A stretch of 64,000 nucleotides of DNA, taken from Symsagittifera roscoffensis. Lineage: Eukaryota; Xenacoelomorpha; Acoela; Convolutidae. Position 1 is the stretch's first letter. Every line of letters begins with the position of its first letter. Positions 22,724 to 33,407 of the stretch are shown piece by piece. The stretch covers positions 51,206,233-51,270,232 of the forward strand of contig NC_087067.1 in assembly GCF_963678635.1 (NCBI RefSeq), in the 5' to 3' direction. The position numbers were made by a program, and so were the translations under genes. The notes beneath the pieces were generated by a model. The model was not told the DNA's origin and searched no databases. It saw only the letters and a program-made list of their open reading frames with translations.

Positions 22724-24021
22724 ACTATGTAAAGGGTCGGAAAAAGTATGTACTTGTAGCAGTAGATACTTTCTCGCATTGGCCGTCGGCGTATGTTTGT
22801 TCAAGCAACAAATCAAAAAATGTATTGAAGTTCCTAAGGAAGTACAAAAATACTCATGGACACCCAAGGAAATTGCACATGGACCAAGCCACGGGTTTTT
22901 TCTCAAACGAAATTCAAAATTTCTGTAACTACGAAGGTATCGAACTTATTAAATCTCCGGTTAGGGATCATCGCGCAACAGGAATGGTTGAACGTACTAT
23001 TGGGTCGATAAAAAATTACGTGTTGACTTATCTCCAGGAAAATAAAAACTACAAGTTTGGAGCGATGATATCTCGTGCGCTTAGTGCATTACGTTTCGTG
23101 CCACATTCTAAAACTAAACTAACGCCATTCGAAGCATACCATGGTCGAGAAACAAATACGGCACTGCGAAATTTAACAAAAAAGCCGTCATTGAAAAAAT
23201 TAAATTGGAACAATGTTGTTAATCAAAAGTTATCTTGTTTAGACAAGGCGGGAAACCTCCCAGAAGTTGAACTTACCCTAGATTGGGAGAAGAGAAGTGA
23301 CTTAGTGTACGCCCCTCAAAATAGGAAAGCTCCAATCATTTTGGATGATGACGTGGTAACGGATCCCAAGGCTCCGGAAGTTGTTGACCCCAAGGAACGA
23401 AGCCCACCCAAGACCCCAACATGGCTGAAAAAGCATAAAACAAGTTCAACGACGGTGTATCAGAGGACCGGGAAGACGGATCCAAAGGACCCAAGGAGGT
23501 ATAAACGTTTGCCATTAAAAATTGAAAAATTTACTAAGCATACGGTGCAAATGGAAAAAGGGTCGTTACTAAGGCGGAGTGGTGTGTCTTTTAGATCGGC
23601 GGCTGAAGAAAGCCTAATTGGAATTAGAAGCGAAGAGTGCACCCCTGGAGCGAGTAGAAACATAACTAGTACACCGGCCCCAAGCGAATCAAACAAGTAC
23701 AAGCGAAAAGCCGAGAAGGACCGAACCGCAATGGAAAATGCAAGAAAATCGACAAAACAGCGAATAGTGGAATACTCGGCGGACGAGAGCGAGGACGACG
23801 ACAACCACGATAGTGAGTGGGAAATCGGACGAAGGGAACCAACCATAGGTGCGGCGAACGAAGGACAGGATGTACCGTCGGTTAGGGAGAATTCACCACG
23901 ATCCGTCGGTGGAAAACGAAGTAAAAATCAGTACGAAACGGCGACGCGGAAAGCAACGCGGCAGAGACGCGGAGTTGACAAGATGGGGGGGGGGGGCTAT
24001 GATCCACCGCATAGCACATAA
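22724..24021 (+). pseudogene. Integrase core and Pol C-terminal tail of element C
   Basis: Core: HMDQATGFFSNEIQ (second Asp) and DHRATGMVERTIGSIKN (catalytic Glu). Then FVPHSKTKLTPFEAYHG, typical of Gypsy integrase C-terminal ends. The tail is long, Lys/Arg/Ser-rich with acidic patches (ADESEDDDNHDSEWE), and ends with a G-run at 23986-23996 shortly before the stop. Confidence 0.88.
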
Positions 24022-24194
24022 ATGAGGGAAACGACAAGAAAAAAAAAGGAGAAAAGTAAACCTTAAGAGAGGTTTGGCGGGTGAGAAAACTCAACGAAAA
24101 CTAAAAACTTAACTAGTACATTTATATAATACCAAACAGTAACAAAAAGTTGATAAATTTTATCTACGCTAAAATTTATTTGTGGTTGCCCGAA

Positions 24195-24445
24195 TGAGAT
24201 AGGGACCAGTTTTGAGTTTATATAAGTGCTATCAATATTTCTAGATAGACACCAGTTTGAGTTTATGTAAGTGCTATCAATTTTTCTTTCTGTCTGGGGA
24301 CCTGCTGTCTTGACCTTGCGATCTCTAATGTCCGATGGGATCTGAAATGAAAGAGTGCAGTAAGATTTCGATTCGATGCCTAACAGTTTGTCTACAATAA
24401 AACTTATTAACAACCTTTTGAATTTCCAAACTTACGACTTTAACA
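24195..24445 (+). repeat. 3' LTR of element C
   Basis: 251 bp, about nine mismatches to the 5' LTR. AATAAA at 24396-24401 in host sense orientation, and TATATAA in the first internal repeat. A purine-rich stretch is at 24024-24060 but not right at the LTR boundary. Confidence 0.95.
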
Positions 24446-24751
24446 GAACAAAAACGCAGAATTACGTAATGCTATTAATAGCTTTTGCAAAACATTAATC
24501 TTTTTTTTTGCAGATTTTTCAGTTGTCTAAATTGAGATTGAAATTTCCTTAAATTTTTTTTGAATATTTTACTTGCAATATGTGGATCAGAAACTAAATC
24601 TTACAAAATCTCACTTTTTAACAACTTATAAGGAAATACATAAATTAGAGTTTTCACTCTAATTTACTTCTATTCAAAGAAGTTTTTTTAAACAAGGTTC
24701 AGAACACAATATAACTTAGCTGAATATGAGTTTGATAGCAGATGATTTCAG

Positions 24752-24997
24752 GACGTGGGTTCCAAGTACTGCATGACGTTCCCCCAGATATACTGTGTGG
24801 GCCAGGAGGACAAACTGTTCAACAAGTTCGTCTTCTTCCAGAGTGTCCTCCACGGCACCTGGCACTCCATCGTCGTCTTCTTCGTCACTGTGGGACTATA
24901 CAGTAACTATACTGACAGTGCGGGACTGGACCACAGCGACTACTACTCATTCATTGCCGCCATACAGAGCAATCTGGTGCTGGTTGTCAATTTGCAG
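24752..24997 (+). CDS. P4-ATPase exon 7: TM6-TM8 region
   Basis: 246-nt, 82 codons, phase 0-0. Reads DVGSKYCMTFPQIYCVGQ, then FNKFVFFQSVLHGTWHSIVV, GLYSNYTDSAGLDHSDYYSF and ending NLVLVVNLQ. This matches the family block FDxDV..YxMxxPxLYxxGQ..LFN and the following hydrophobic helices. Acceptor GATTTCAG, donor CAG|GTTATA. It joins exon 6 (LFDK|DVGSK), which brackets the Gypsy insertion and shows that the element lies wholly within an intron. Confidence 0.9.
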
Positions 24998-25437
24998 GTT
25001 ATATTATTGTCTAAAAATATTCTAAATAAACCTACAGTTCATAGGGCTCTTTTCCAGTTCTCCATCCATCTCGTAAAATTGCAAAAGAAAAGTGTTCAAA
25101 GCTGTTAACATGACAATATGCTTGTAAAAACTGTTGTTAAATTTTGTTCACCTGTTCATGCTGACCTGTTCGTTTTATTGCAGTATATAAAATGAAAATT
25201 CTCATTATTTTGGCTAGGCCCTCTGCAACGAAAAAAACACTATAGGTGTTTGCGTCCGAACAGATAGTAGGGAAAAACTTTGGTCTTGAAGATTTTTCAT
25301 TCCGAAAAAGTTCTAATGAGCTTTCTATGTGGCAAAATCTGATTATTTTCATAACTCTGTAATTATATTCTCTGCCTCGAGAAAAATCAGTTTGCATTTT
25401 TTGTGACAATGGTGTAACTTGCTGAGCAAAAACGCGG

Positions 25438-25503
25438 GTGCCTACCGGGATTCTAACCCGGGCAAATGGGCTTTCAATCAGATGCTTAGTCTATTTGCCA
25501 ACC
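25438..25503 (-). other. tRNA-like sequence (pseudo-tRNA or SINE head)
   Basis: Minus strand reads TTGGCAAATAGACTAAGCATCTGATTGAAAG (here in parts: A-box-like TTGGCAAATAGAC, then CATCTGATTGAAAG) followed by CCCGGGTTAGAATCCCGG and GGCACC. GGTTAGAATCC (25448-25458) is close to the pol III B box GGTTCGANTCC with a perfect TpsiC stem. The loop TTGAAAG would place a GAA (Phe-like) anticodon, but the 3' half of the anticodon stem does not pair. Most likely a tRNA-derived element or decayed tRNA gene. Confidence 0.5.
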
Positions 25504-25536
25504 TGTCTTTACGTGATAACTCAGACTGGTGACGGC

Positions 25537-25993
25537 TATTTTAGGCGAAAACTATATTAGGCGAAAATAAAAGTATTTAAGTTAGGCGAAAATTCTGATT
25601 AAAAAAGTGTGCATTTTAGAAGAAACTGTATGTGATTACCTACGTGATTCCATTGCTACATACAAAAAGCACATAAGATTAATCAAACAGCAAATAAACG
25701 GTAAAATAGTGACAGCTGCAGTCGCGCCAACGTGTTGCAAGCGTGTCAACAGAAGGTAGGACTCTTTACGAAAATTAGAGCCGGTTATCACCGCGCAGTG
25801 GCAACGCGCACGTAGCGCGCGTACGGGTGACCTTGAAACGACAAACTTCTTTGTGGTCCTTAATTGCTTCTTGTCAATGTCGTCTGGAAAATTAGGGGGA
25901 CTTTTGATAAAAAATATACACTTTTATTATCAAAATTTTTGCCTAAATTTAACACTTTTGTTTTCGCCCAATATAGTTTTTGCCTAATATATA
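25537..25993. repeat. Terminal-inverted-repeat element (MITE-like), about 0.46 kb
   Basis: Ends carry about 80-bp imperfect inverted repeats: left TTAGGCGAAAACTATATTAG, right CTAATATA preceded by the complement (CCCAATATAGTTTTTGCC). Each arm contains the motif TTAGGC-AAAA three times. The centre is much more GC-rich (around 25780-25830, GCGCACGTAGCGCGCGTAC) than the flanks. No transposase frame is seen, so it is non-autonomous. Confidence 0.75.
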
Positions 25994-27520
25994 CAACCCC
26001 ACTCAGACTGTATTAGATTCAAAATTTAACTTCACCACCGAATATTACCAGTTTAACAGCAGTTGGTAAAAATATTTTTCTTTGACTTTGTAAATCAAAC
26101 TGCAATTATGAGATCAATTTTCCATTTCGTAAAAACTTACTGAAAATCTTCAATATTTGTCCATGTTCATTTTTTAGGTCCAGAATGCATTGTAAAAACA
26201 AAAAAAAATTGAAAAACTTAGTTTCAAAAAATTTGTTGTAGACAGGGCAACTGAAACTTTTTTAGAGGTGAGCTACAGAAGAAATTCTCCTGTAAAAAAA
26301 TAGTCCGATGGGTTTCCCGCTGAAATTCCTTTGTTTAGATTGTTGTTCTCCACAAATCTGTAGATCACAAAAAAAACAAGCCACTTACTGTAATTAATTT
26401 GAAGGGAAAACAAAAAAAGACTAAAACAGACCCGAATACAAAGTTCCTCCCCATTTTCAATGGTCGGAACATTTCAAGGTTCATTCATTCAAACAAATTA
26501 TATACAAGGTAATGTGGGGTTAGGATAAGATGAAAATGAAAACAACAATCGTTGTTGATCTCTGGTTGCCTGTAAGTTTCACGTTTTTTTTTCGGTTACA
26601 ACGTTTCAAGAATCATGAGGTTGTTTTTGACAACCTCATAAGTCATGTCATTATTCGAAAAAATCTAGTGCTTGAAACACTTCCTTTGATACTATACTTT
26701 GATTTCTTCTTTTAATACGCGAAGCAAAAGTTTTTGTAACGCTCACAATCAAGCTTTTGGAATTTTTTAAAAAACTATTTTAAAACTATTTCCTTGAAGC
26801 AAATTTTTTTAAAAAAAAAACATTTTTTGCGTGGTATTCGCTTCTATATAACAATTTTCGATTGAAGTGCAACTAAATCAATTCAACGTGATAATGAAAC
26901 CCGTTATCATGCAGTTTCGTTAACTGTACCAGCTCTTCGATATTGTTTGAACTAATTTTATACTTTTATCTTGAAATTCAGCTAATAATATTTTCATATT
27001 GTTTGAACTAATTTTATACTTTTATCTTGAAATTCAGCTAATAATGTTTTCAATGTTTTTTTAGGATTTCTCGAAAATTTTCTTTCATACAGAATTTGTG
27101 AAAATTGTATTATGGTTTTTTGTCAACGTTTGAGTTGAGAGTGGGGCCACTTCTGAAACAGATTTTTTTCCTGAGCTCATTATTGCAGTTTTTTTTGAAA
27201 TTTTTTTAATGACTATCATGGATAGAATTGTAAATTTTCTAAGGCTGTGACACAAAAAAAAACGAATTCATTTCACATTAATTTTCAAATTGTTTTCTGG
27301 ATAAAATTAGATTCAATTTTTCAAAATATTTACAAAAAATGATTTGAGATGGCAAAACATGGACTACAAATATTTTTTTTTCAGATTTTTTTTGTGACAT
27401 TGTGCTCCAATAAAAAAATTTGTCAGTTTTTGGTCAGAAGTGAGATCGAGCTGGTAAAGTTGATGCATTTCGAGTAAAGAGTCTTAAAAAGAGTAGCTAA
27501 ATCATACTGAGTCTCCTTTT

Positions 27521-28019
27521 TTTAATAGCATGACGCCACACCTAATCGCATGCAGAGATTTTTTGAGTCAAAATTTTCTTGGCTCTGAACAATTTTGTTT
27601 TGAGATAGCTGAACACAAAATGTTCATTTTTTTTGTTGTTTCTGATCGGATCATTCTTTGTAACTTGCACTGCACAGCAATCAGCTATCCTCGCCATCCT
27701 CGTTAATTTTTCATCTTTTTTTTCTAGGTTGGTCGCTCTTCTGGATTTTGACCAATTTTAATCAAAATGCTCATTTTGATTAAAATTGGCCAAAATCCAG
27801 AAGAGCGACCAACCTAGAAAAAAAGATGAAAAATTAACGAGGATGGCGAGGATAGCTGATTGCTGTGCAGTGCAAGTTACAAAGAATGATCCGATCAGAA
27901 ACAACAAAAAAAATGAACATTTTGTGTTCAGCTATCTCAAAACAAAATTGTTCAGAGCCAAGAAAATTTTGACTCAAAAAATCTCTGCATGCGATTAGGT
28001 GTGGCGTCATGCTATTAAA
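27521..28019. repeat. Near-perfect 0.5-kb palindrome with a 2-nt centre
   Basis: Left arm 27521-27769 and right arm 27772-28019 are reverse complements with only about one mismatch (27751 region A versus G) and one or two single-base indels (a T8/A7 run near 27719 and 27818). Outer ends pair TTTAATAGCATGACGCCACA with TGTGGCGTCATGCTATTAAA. The flanks show a direct near-repeat TAAATCATACTG (27498) and TAAATCATGCTG (28016). It lies in the flippase intron, so the pre-mRNA could form a stem of about 248 bp. Confidence 0.92.
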
Positions 28020-28479
28020 TCATGCTGTCAAAAAACTGGTGAAATTAATTTTGAAAAAATTGTCTTTAATTGAAAAACCAAATTTTTTTTATTTTTAAGC
28101 GAGGGAATTGAGCGAGAATTCACTAAAATCATATGGATAAATATGAAAACTTACACAAAAAAAAAGAATAAAGATATCTTAGTTTCACTATCAGATTTCG
28201 TATAAGCTTAATGGATATATTTGAAAATCAAATGTTTTCAAAGCATAAAAAGTTGTATGGGCGTATGGACGGACAAACAACCTCATAATTCATTTTTGTT
28301 CATCAACCTGCTTGATCTGCAAAAGCATTGTTTATTATTTTCGGTTTATTCATCTAAAAATTGTCAATTAGTTAATTCAATTATGAGTTAAAGCTTAGAA
28401 GTTGTGACGAAAAATAAAATGTTGAAAGTTTCATCCTATCTGCTACAAGAAATTCTGCAGTAAACTTTCGCCAATATAC

Positions 28480-28765
28480 TAATTTTGAGGAGGGGGGGGG
28501 GGCGCCGAAAAAATGCAATTTTTCGGTCAAAATTTTCCAAAAAGTGCCTAAAAACGCCTTTTTTTAACCTGTTTTTTCAAAATTTTGCCTGCGGCGCAAA
28601 CAATTTGGCCAAAATAGGGACAAAACCGCAAAACCGTGCTTTGGGAGAGCGGAGAGCTCGAAAAATCAATTTGGTCGACCTAAAAAAAAAGGTCGTCAAA
28701 ATTTTCGAAAATTTTTTGAAAATCCGCCCCCCCCCCCCCTCGAGAAAATCCTAGATCCGCCCCTT
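28480..28765 (-). repeat. GGCGGATCTAGG-family non-autonomous repeat
   Basis: Ends in the complement of the family head (CTCGAGAAAATCCTAGATCCGCCCCT at its right side, within 28739-28764). Internal marks: GGTCGACC, GAGAGCTCGAAAAATC, GGCGCCGAAAAAATG, and long G and C runs. Six related copies lie at 32792, 44948, 45504, 46905, 49130 and 57769. Confidence 0.75.
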
Positions 28766-29558
28766 TTTCTATGTATAGGTTTTTCCAGATTCACTAAAAC
28801 CTGCAGTAGTTGTCTCAACTCATAAATCTCAAAATCCAATTCTGAAAATACAAGGCAATATTTAAGTTTTGTCCAGTGTCTCTTTTAATTGCCTTTTTAA
28901 TAGATTGGTAAGAAATAATGATTTTCATTGAAAAATAAAATCAAATTTTATCCAAATTTTTTCATATTTGGTTTCAGAAAAAATGATATTCAATGAAAGT
29001 AGTTTTATAAATGATGGAATCAATATAAAACTATGTTGACAAAGAAGAAAAACTTCGCAGCGTGTTTCAAGATTTAATAGATGTTGGTACCTCTAAACAA
29101 AAATACTCAATTACAAGCTTTCTTGAATCGGCGTTAAGGCAATAGTTGAAAACTTGATCAGCTAATATCTAACAGGAAGAAAACAATTTCTTGCTATTGG
29201 GGAAAAACTTCTAAAATGTCCACGTCTCGGAAGGATCGGTGGTATAATCTTTTCTTACTTCGCAAAATGATACGACTAGCTGTTTTCCGGCTCTGAATGC
29301 AGCAGTTGAATCCTTCGGCAATGATAACTGCTCAACAAATTTTCTCCGAAACGCTCTCTAAACTATTATGGTCAAAGGCAAGTTTTGACCTTCCAAGGAG
29401 AGTCTTTATTGAAGAGTTCCATGGAAGGTTTTGAGAAAACTGCAGTTGAATCTTTGAATGTTTTGACATTTCAGTTGCTGCATAAAATAAGGGGCAATAT
29501 TTCAACGTCCATTGAGTAAATACGACTCTTCCTCCCTTGCTGAAGTTGTGACTTTTAG
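28766..29558. other. Intron sequence, nothing recognised
   Basis: AT-rich, no conserved frame or repeat end found. Ends at acceptor GACTTTTAG. Confidence 0.5.
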
Positions 29559-29686
29559 GCCATTCTGGACACTAAGAATTGGACTGTTGTGAATAACGTG
29601 TTCATCTGGGGCTCAGTGGCCTCCTTCTTCATTGTCCAGCTAATCTGTGGACTGCCCCAATTTGCTGACTCATTCATTTACGACTG
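29559..29686 (+). CDS. P4-ATPase exon 8: TM8-TM9 region
   Basis: 128-nt exon, AILDTKNWTVVNNVFIWGSV then ASFFIVQLICGLPQF and FIYDW split across the intron. Matches ATP8B VxxGLDTxYWTxxNHFFIWGSL. Donor TG|GTGAGC, acceptor CTTTTAG. Phase 2 is completed by G of the next exon to Trp. Confidence 0.88.
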
Positions 29687-30031
29687 GTGAGCTCAAAAAA
29701 GTTCATAGACTCAAATAAATTTATGAATCTCATATGTTTCAAATAGCTCTGTTTCAAATGTCTTTTATATCTCTCTTCAAATTATGTCCCTCCTAATTTT
29801 GTCGACCAGAAAAATTCTGATGAAAATCATTAATGATCAAAATAGTAATTAAAATTCAAGCTAGCTTCAAATTAACTTTTTTTAAAAGCCAACCTTTTTT
29901 TCATATCGCGCGGAGTCTTGATGTACATTTAGGTTTCAAGGACAAGTTAAAAGATTAAGGATAATCCATTAATGTTTCAATATGTACAATACATGATGAT
30001 AATGTACACCTGTTGTTTGTGGTGACTTCAG

Positions 30032-30188
30032 GTTCGGCCAGTCGGGCAGTCTGCTTGCAGTGCTGTTGACAGCCAACTACTGGTTCACTGCCCTCCTCAC
30101 AGTAGCCCTCTGCATACTCCCAGTTGTCGCCCTCAGAACTGTCGAGATTGACCTCCGCCCATCCTACATTGACCTGATGCGCATCATT
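30032..30188 (+). CDS. P4-ATPase exon 9: TM9-TM10 region
   Basis: 157-nt exon, FGQSGSLLAVLLTANYWFTA then LLTVALCILPVVALR and a membrane-proximal stretch ending DLMRII. The WLTIVLTTVVCIMPVVAFR-like block of ATP8B is recognisable, so this is the last transmembrane helix. Donor ATT|GTAAGA, acceptor ACTTCAG. Confidence 0.88.
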
Positions 30189-30636
30189 GTAAGAAACGTT
30201 TTATTTGCTGATGCTTGTTCAACTTTCCATTTGTCTAAGTTGAAGTTAATTATTCTATAGCAAATAGTTTTTGCTTTTGTCACATTTTTTGTTGGCAATA
30301 AAAGATTAACATATATGGTTTCGGGGTAAAAATTAATTGAGGTGAATTTTATTCTCCAAATGACGATTATCTCTCAACGTCGATTCTAAATTAAGTCGTT
30401 TTTGTCGTAGAATATTTTGTTCTAAAAGATGTCGTAGTTCTATGACGTATAAGTTGAAAGATGAAAATCACGTTTTTCCATTTTTTTCTTGCAATTCAAT
30501 AGCAGTTTGCTATTTTATTTTAAAAAAATAGAATGTCAAGTTTATTATCCGATGAGTCATGTCTCCGATGTTTCCATGTCGCCATAATATCCGATGATTC
30601 GCTGTTTCATGATGTCTTACTAATCGTTTTGTTCAG

Positions 30637-30867
30637 TCCAAGAAGAAGCGAGCGATCACTCGGCAGTCTGGCATATCGGACAGGAGATCTGCGAGGCCAG
30701 TGAGCAGACGGAGACGCACCTCCTCTTACGCATTCTCCCACTCGGAAGGCTTCGGGAAGATGGTGTCCAAGGGGTCTTACCTGGAGGATCCCAAGGAGTA
30801 CGACAGTTCCAGAGTGCACATCGGCAGCAGAGGCAGAAGTGCCAGTAGGGTACTACCCACTCATCAG
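30637..30867 (+). CDS. P4-ATPase exon 10: cytoplasmic C-tail with ATP8B-like YAFSHxEGFG motif
   Basis: 231-nt exon, starts SKKKRAITRQSG and contains RRRRTSSYAFSHSEGFGKMV. The RRSGYAFSHQEGFGELI signature is what assigns this to ATP8B rather than ATP8A or ATP11. Donor is CAG|GCAAGT, a classical GC donor with an otherwise perfect match; the next exon (EVDEDES) continues in phase 0. No transmembrane segment. Family knowledge: the C-tail of P4-ATPases is often autoregulatory; that role here is inference. Confidence 0.85.
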
Positions 30868-31029
30868 GCAAGTGAAGCTAACATTAATATTTAGTTCTTC
30901 TTCTGTTTTTTCTTTTTCTTTGATTGTTCCGACAAAACTGCATCACGTTTAAACACTTGTCTCTGGATTCCAGAGACATTCAGACACCAAGTTGTGCGCC
31001 TATCCAGTGCACAGTTTAGCCTTGTAATG

Positions 31030-31064
31030 ACTAATAATCATTAATATTATATTAATATAATAAT

Positions 31065-31095
<31 letters not shown>

Positions 31096-31100
31096 TACTT
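31030..31100. repeat. (TAA)n-type microsatellite
   Basis: Irregular AATAAT/ATTAAT run of about 70 bases in the last flippase intron. Confidence 0.8.
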
Positions 31101-31553
31101 TAGTTTTTCAGATAATGTTTAATACACAAAAAACTCGGAGGTCATCAAAAGATTGATTTTGCCCGTCAGTGTGACGAACCGAGTAAGAAACGCAAACACG
31201 CAAAATAAAAAAAAACATGGAGAAAACTTGAATTTTAAGAGCTTTTATTGCTGAAAATGTAGTTGTCTAATTTTATTTTCAAATTCGTTGTTTTGAAGTT
31301 TGTATGCTCAAAAATCTGGTATTTAACGTAAAGGAGTCCTTCAAAAATGAATCCTTTAAAGAAAAATCTTTCTAGTTTTAATCTTCAAAAACATGGTTGA
31401 AGCTGCCTTAAACATTACAACATTCCAAAGTGATAGAGGTTTTTGCAAGTCATCAGCCAAAAACCAGTAAAGTTTCAAGACTTTTCCTTAACATAGCTCG
31501 AAGTCGATTACAAAAACTCGAATTCAAACATGAAAAGTGTCAAATTATTTCAG

Positions 31554-31808
31554 GAAGTTGACGAAGATGAATCATTTGAAATGAGTGGCGGCCAAAATCA
31601 GAAGCCGAAGCGAGAAAGCCGAGAGCAGAGTCAAAACAGCAGCGAATCTCGGAGTCGTAACAAATCCGAGGACGAGAGAGGAGACGAGCTGGGCCAGCCA
31701 AAAACGAGGGATAAATCGGCCGAAAATTCTAGAAGGAAAACAAGTAGAGAGAGACGACGGAGCTCTTCAAGCGAAAGTGCAGTGCGGACATTAGAAGATA
31801 AAAATTAG
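31554..31808 (+). CDS. P4-ATPase terminal exon
   Basis: 85 codons including stop TAG (31806-31808). Acceptor TTATTTCAG. Starts EVDEDESFEMSGG and is then a highly charged Lys/Arg/Glu/Ser stretch (RESREQSQNSSESRSRN, RRKTSRERRRSSSSES). No domain recognised. It is in phase with exon 10; low-complexity composition makes it the least certain of the flippase exons. Confidence 0.7.
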   Translation, partial: EVDEDESFEMSGGQNQKPKRESREQSQNSSESRSRNKSEDERGDELGQPKTRDKSAENSRRKTSRERRRSSSSESAVRTLEDKN

Positions 31809-32791
31809 TGCTGTCATTATTTTATCATTTTGTGTCATTACCATTTATCATTTAGAATTCCATTAATTTAATATTTGAAACGACCTGTGGTAACTGAAAT
31901 GTAAGCTTACTCGTTTGATAAAGACTGGCAATTGATGGCTGCTAAGACCACCAACGCCACTTTGTTCCAGGTTGTAATCACTTTTAAACTTAGGACTTAT
32001 GTCAAGAATTGACTGAGAATGAGAAGTTAAGTTTATGTGTTCACCGCGAAAAATACCAGCGTTCAACGCACGAACCGATTAATTATTTTTAATTAAAACA
32101 CACATGTTCAGTATGTGCACGTGCCATATGTGAAAAACTAGTGCAATATTTGAAAAACTAGTGCAAACTTTGAGGCAATAGTGCAATATCTTTCCTTGAA
32201 CAATCAACCAAAACAAATTAGAAAAAAAAGTGTGTTAGCGTGAAAACGTTTTCAAATATGTGTTTTGTTCTATTTTTTCACTTGTGTTTATACCAGATAA
32301 GCAACAGCTTAAATTGCTGAAATTGCATCTCGAAATTTGTCCACATCTCGACACTGTGAGTCTCAATTTATTCACAAAATTTCTGATGCAATAGAAAGCT
32401 TTTGCTTATCTACTACAAAATCGCTGAAAGATGCATATTCTGGGACAGATTTAATAATTTAATGTCAACAGTTCTAAAAAATATCATTTGTTTTAAACAT
32501 TAAGTGTTTTAATGATGTTTTACCTAGGAAATGTTCCAATTCAGATCTGAAATAAACTGTGTTTTTATAAAGTGTTTTACCTAAGAATTGTTCTAATTCA
32601 GATCCGAAATAAACTTTACATCTGAAATAGGTTGTGAAATGTTGAAATAACGCTTGGATACTTTAAGAATGGGTTATTTCAGGTCTGAAACTTTGTTTTT
32701 TTTATTAATTCAGATCCGAAAATTTTTTTTAGGATCTATATTTAACAATAAATAATTTTGACACAATTTTTGATATTTAGTTACTTCTGTA
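31809..32791. other. 3' flank of the flippase gene
   Basis: 3' UTR plus intergenic sequence. No coding frame. The motif CAGATCYGAAA recurs (for example 32542, 32601, 32711) and appears again near 33517 and 35714, suggesting an old dispersed repeat. No clear single poly(A) site can be chosen. Confidence 0.5.
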
Positions 32792-33178
32792 CAGGCGCGG
32801 ATCTAGGATTTTATCGAGGGGTGCGGATTTTCAAAAAAATCCTTTTTTTTTAGGTCGACCAAATTGATTTTCTGAGCTCTCCCAAACTACTATAAAGACC
32901 CCCTAATTTGCCCAAATTTCTTGGGCCGCAGGCAAATTTTTGGAAAAAGGTCAAAAAAGGCGGTTTTAGGCACTTTTTGAAAAATTTCCACCAAAAAATT
33001 GCGTTTTTTCGGCGCGCGCTCGCCCCTCAAAATTAGGCGCCCTTAGACAAATTTTAAGGTCAGTCAGCCAAAAATGGATATCTTAAAATAGTAGAAAGGG
33101 GGTACCATTTGGGTCCGCAGTGGTTCGAATCCATGAGGGGGGGGGGGGGCGTCCGCCCTACCCCCATAAATCCGCTAA
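32792..33178 (+). repeat. GGCGGATCTAGG-family repeat
   Basis: Starts CAGGCGCGGATCTAGGATTT and ends near CCCCCATAAATCCGCTAATG, giving imperfect terminal inverted repeats. Contains the family landmarks GGTCGACCAAATTGATTTT, GAGCTCTCCCAAA and a 13-G run. No reading frame. Confidence 0.78.
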
Positions 33179-33407
33179 TGCTTCTGTATTTGATAGCTTC
33201 TGCTAAATACGAGCAGGTACTCAGCAAACTCTCTGATCGAAAATTGCTGAAATTTGTTTCCCGAAGGATGAGATACACATGGGAAACGCATAAGTAGCGC
33301 ATAAAAATCAAAGGTTTGATAAGCCTTGTAACAAATTATGAAAACTTTTTAAAACAGTCGAACAAGAAATTTAGTTAAAAAAATAACTATATGAAATAAT
33401 TGGGAAG

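Larger units (their letters stand above)
18151..24449 (+). mobile_element. Ty3/Gypsy LTR retrotransposon, element C, with 4-bp target-site duplication
   Basis: Element proper 18155-24445, flanked by GAAC on both sides (18151-18154 and 24446-24449). LTRs of 251 bp differ at about nine positions by eye (roughly 3.6 percent), so it is older than copies A and B. It has the same PBS and the same domain order, but a clearly different sequence, so it is another family of the same lineage. The pol frame is broken in several places (near 20013, 20187, 21766-22225, 22720). It lies in sense orientation in the intron between flippase exons 6 and 7. Confidence 0.95.

Noticed and set aside
25438-25503. Functional tRNA gene
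   Set aside because: B box and T arm are good, but the anticodon stem does not pair and the acceptor stem 5' half is not complementary, so it was listed only as tRNA-like.
27786-27998. 70-codon frame inside the palindrome
   Set aside because: Open frame arises from the palindrome arm; the other arm mirrors it. No conserved domain.
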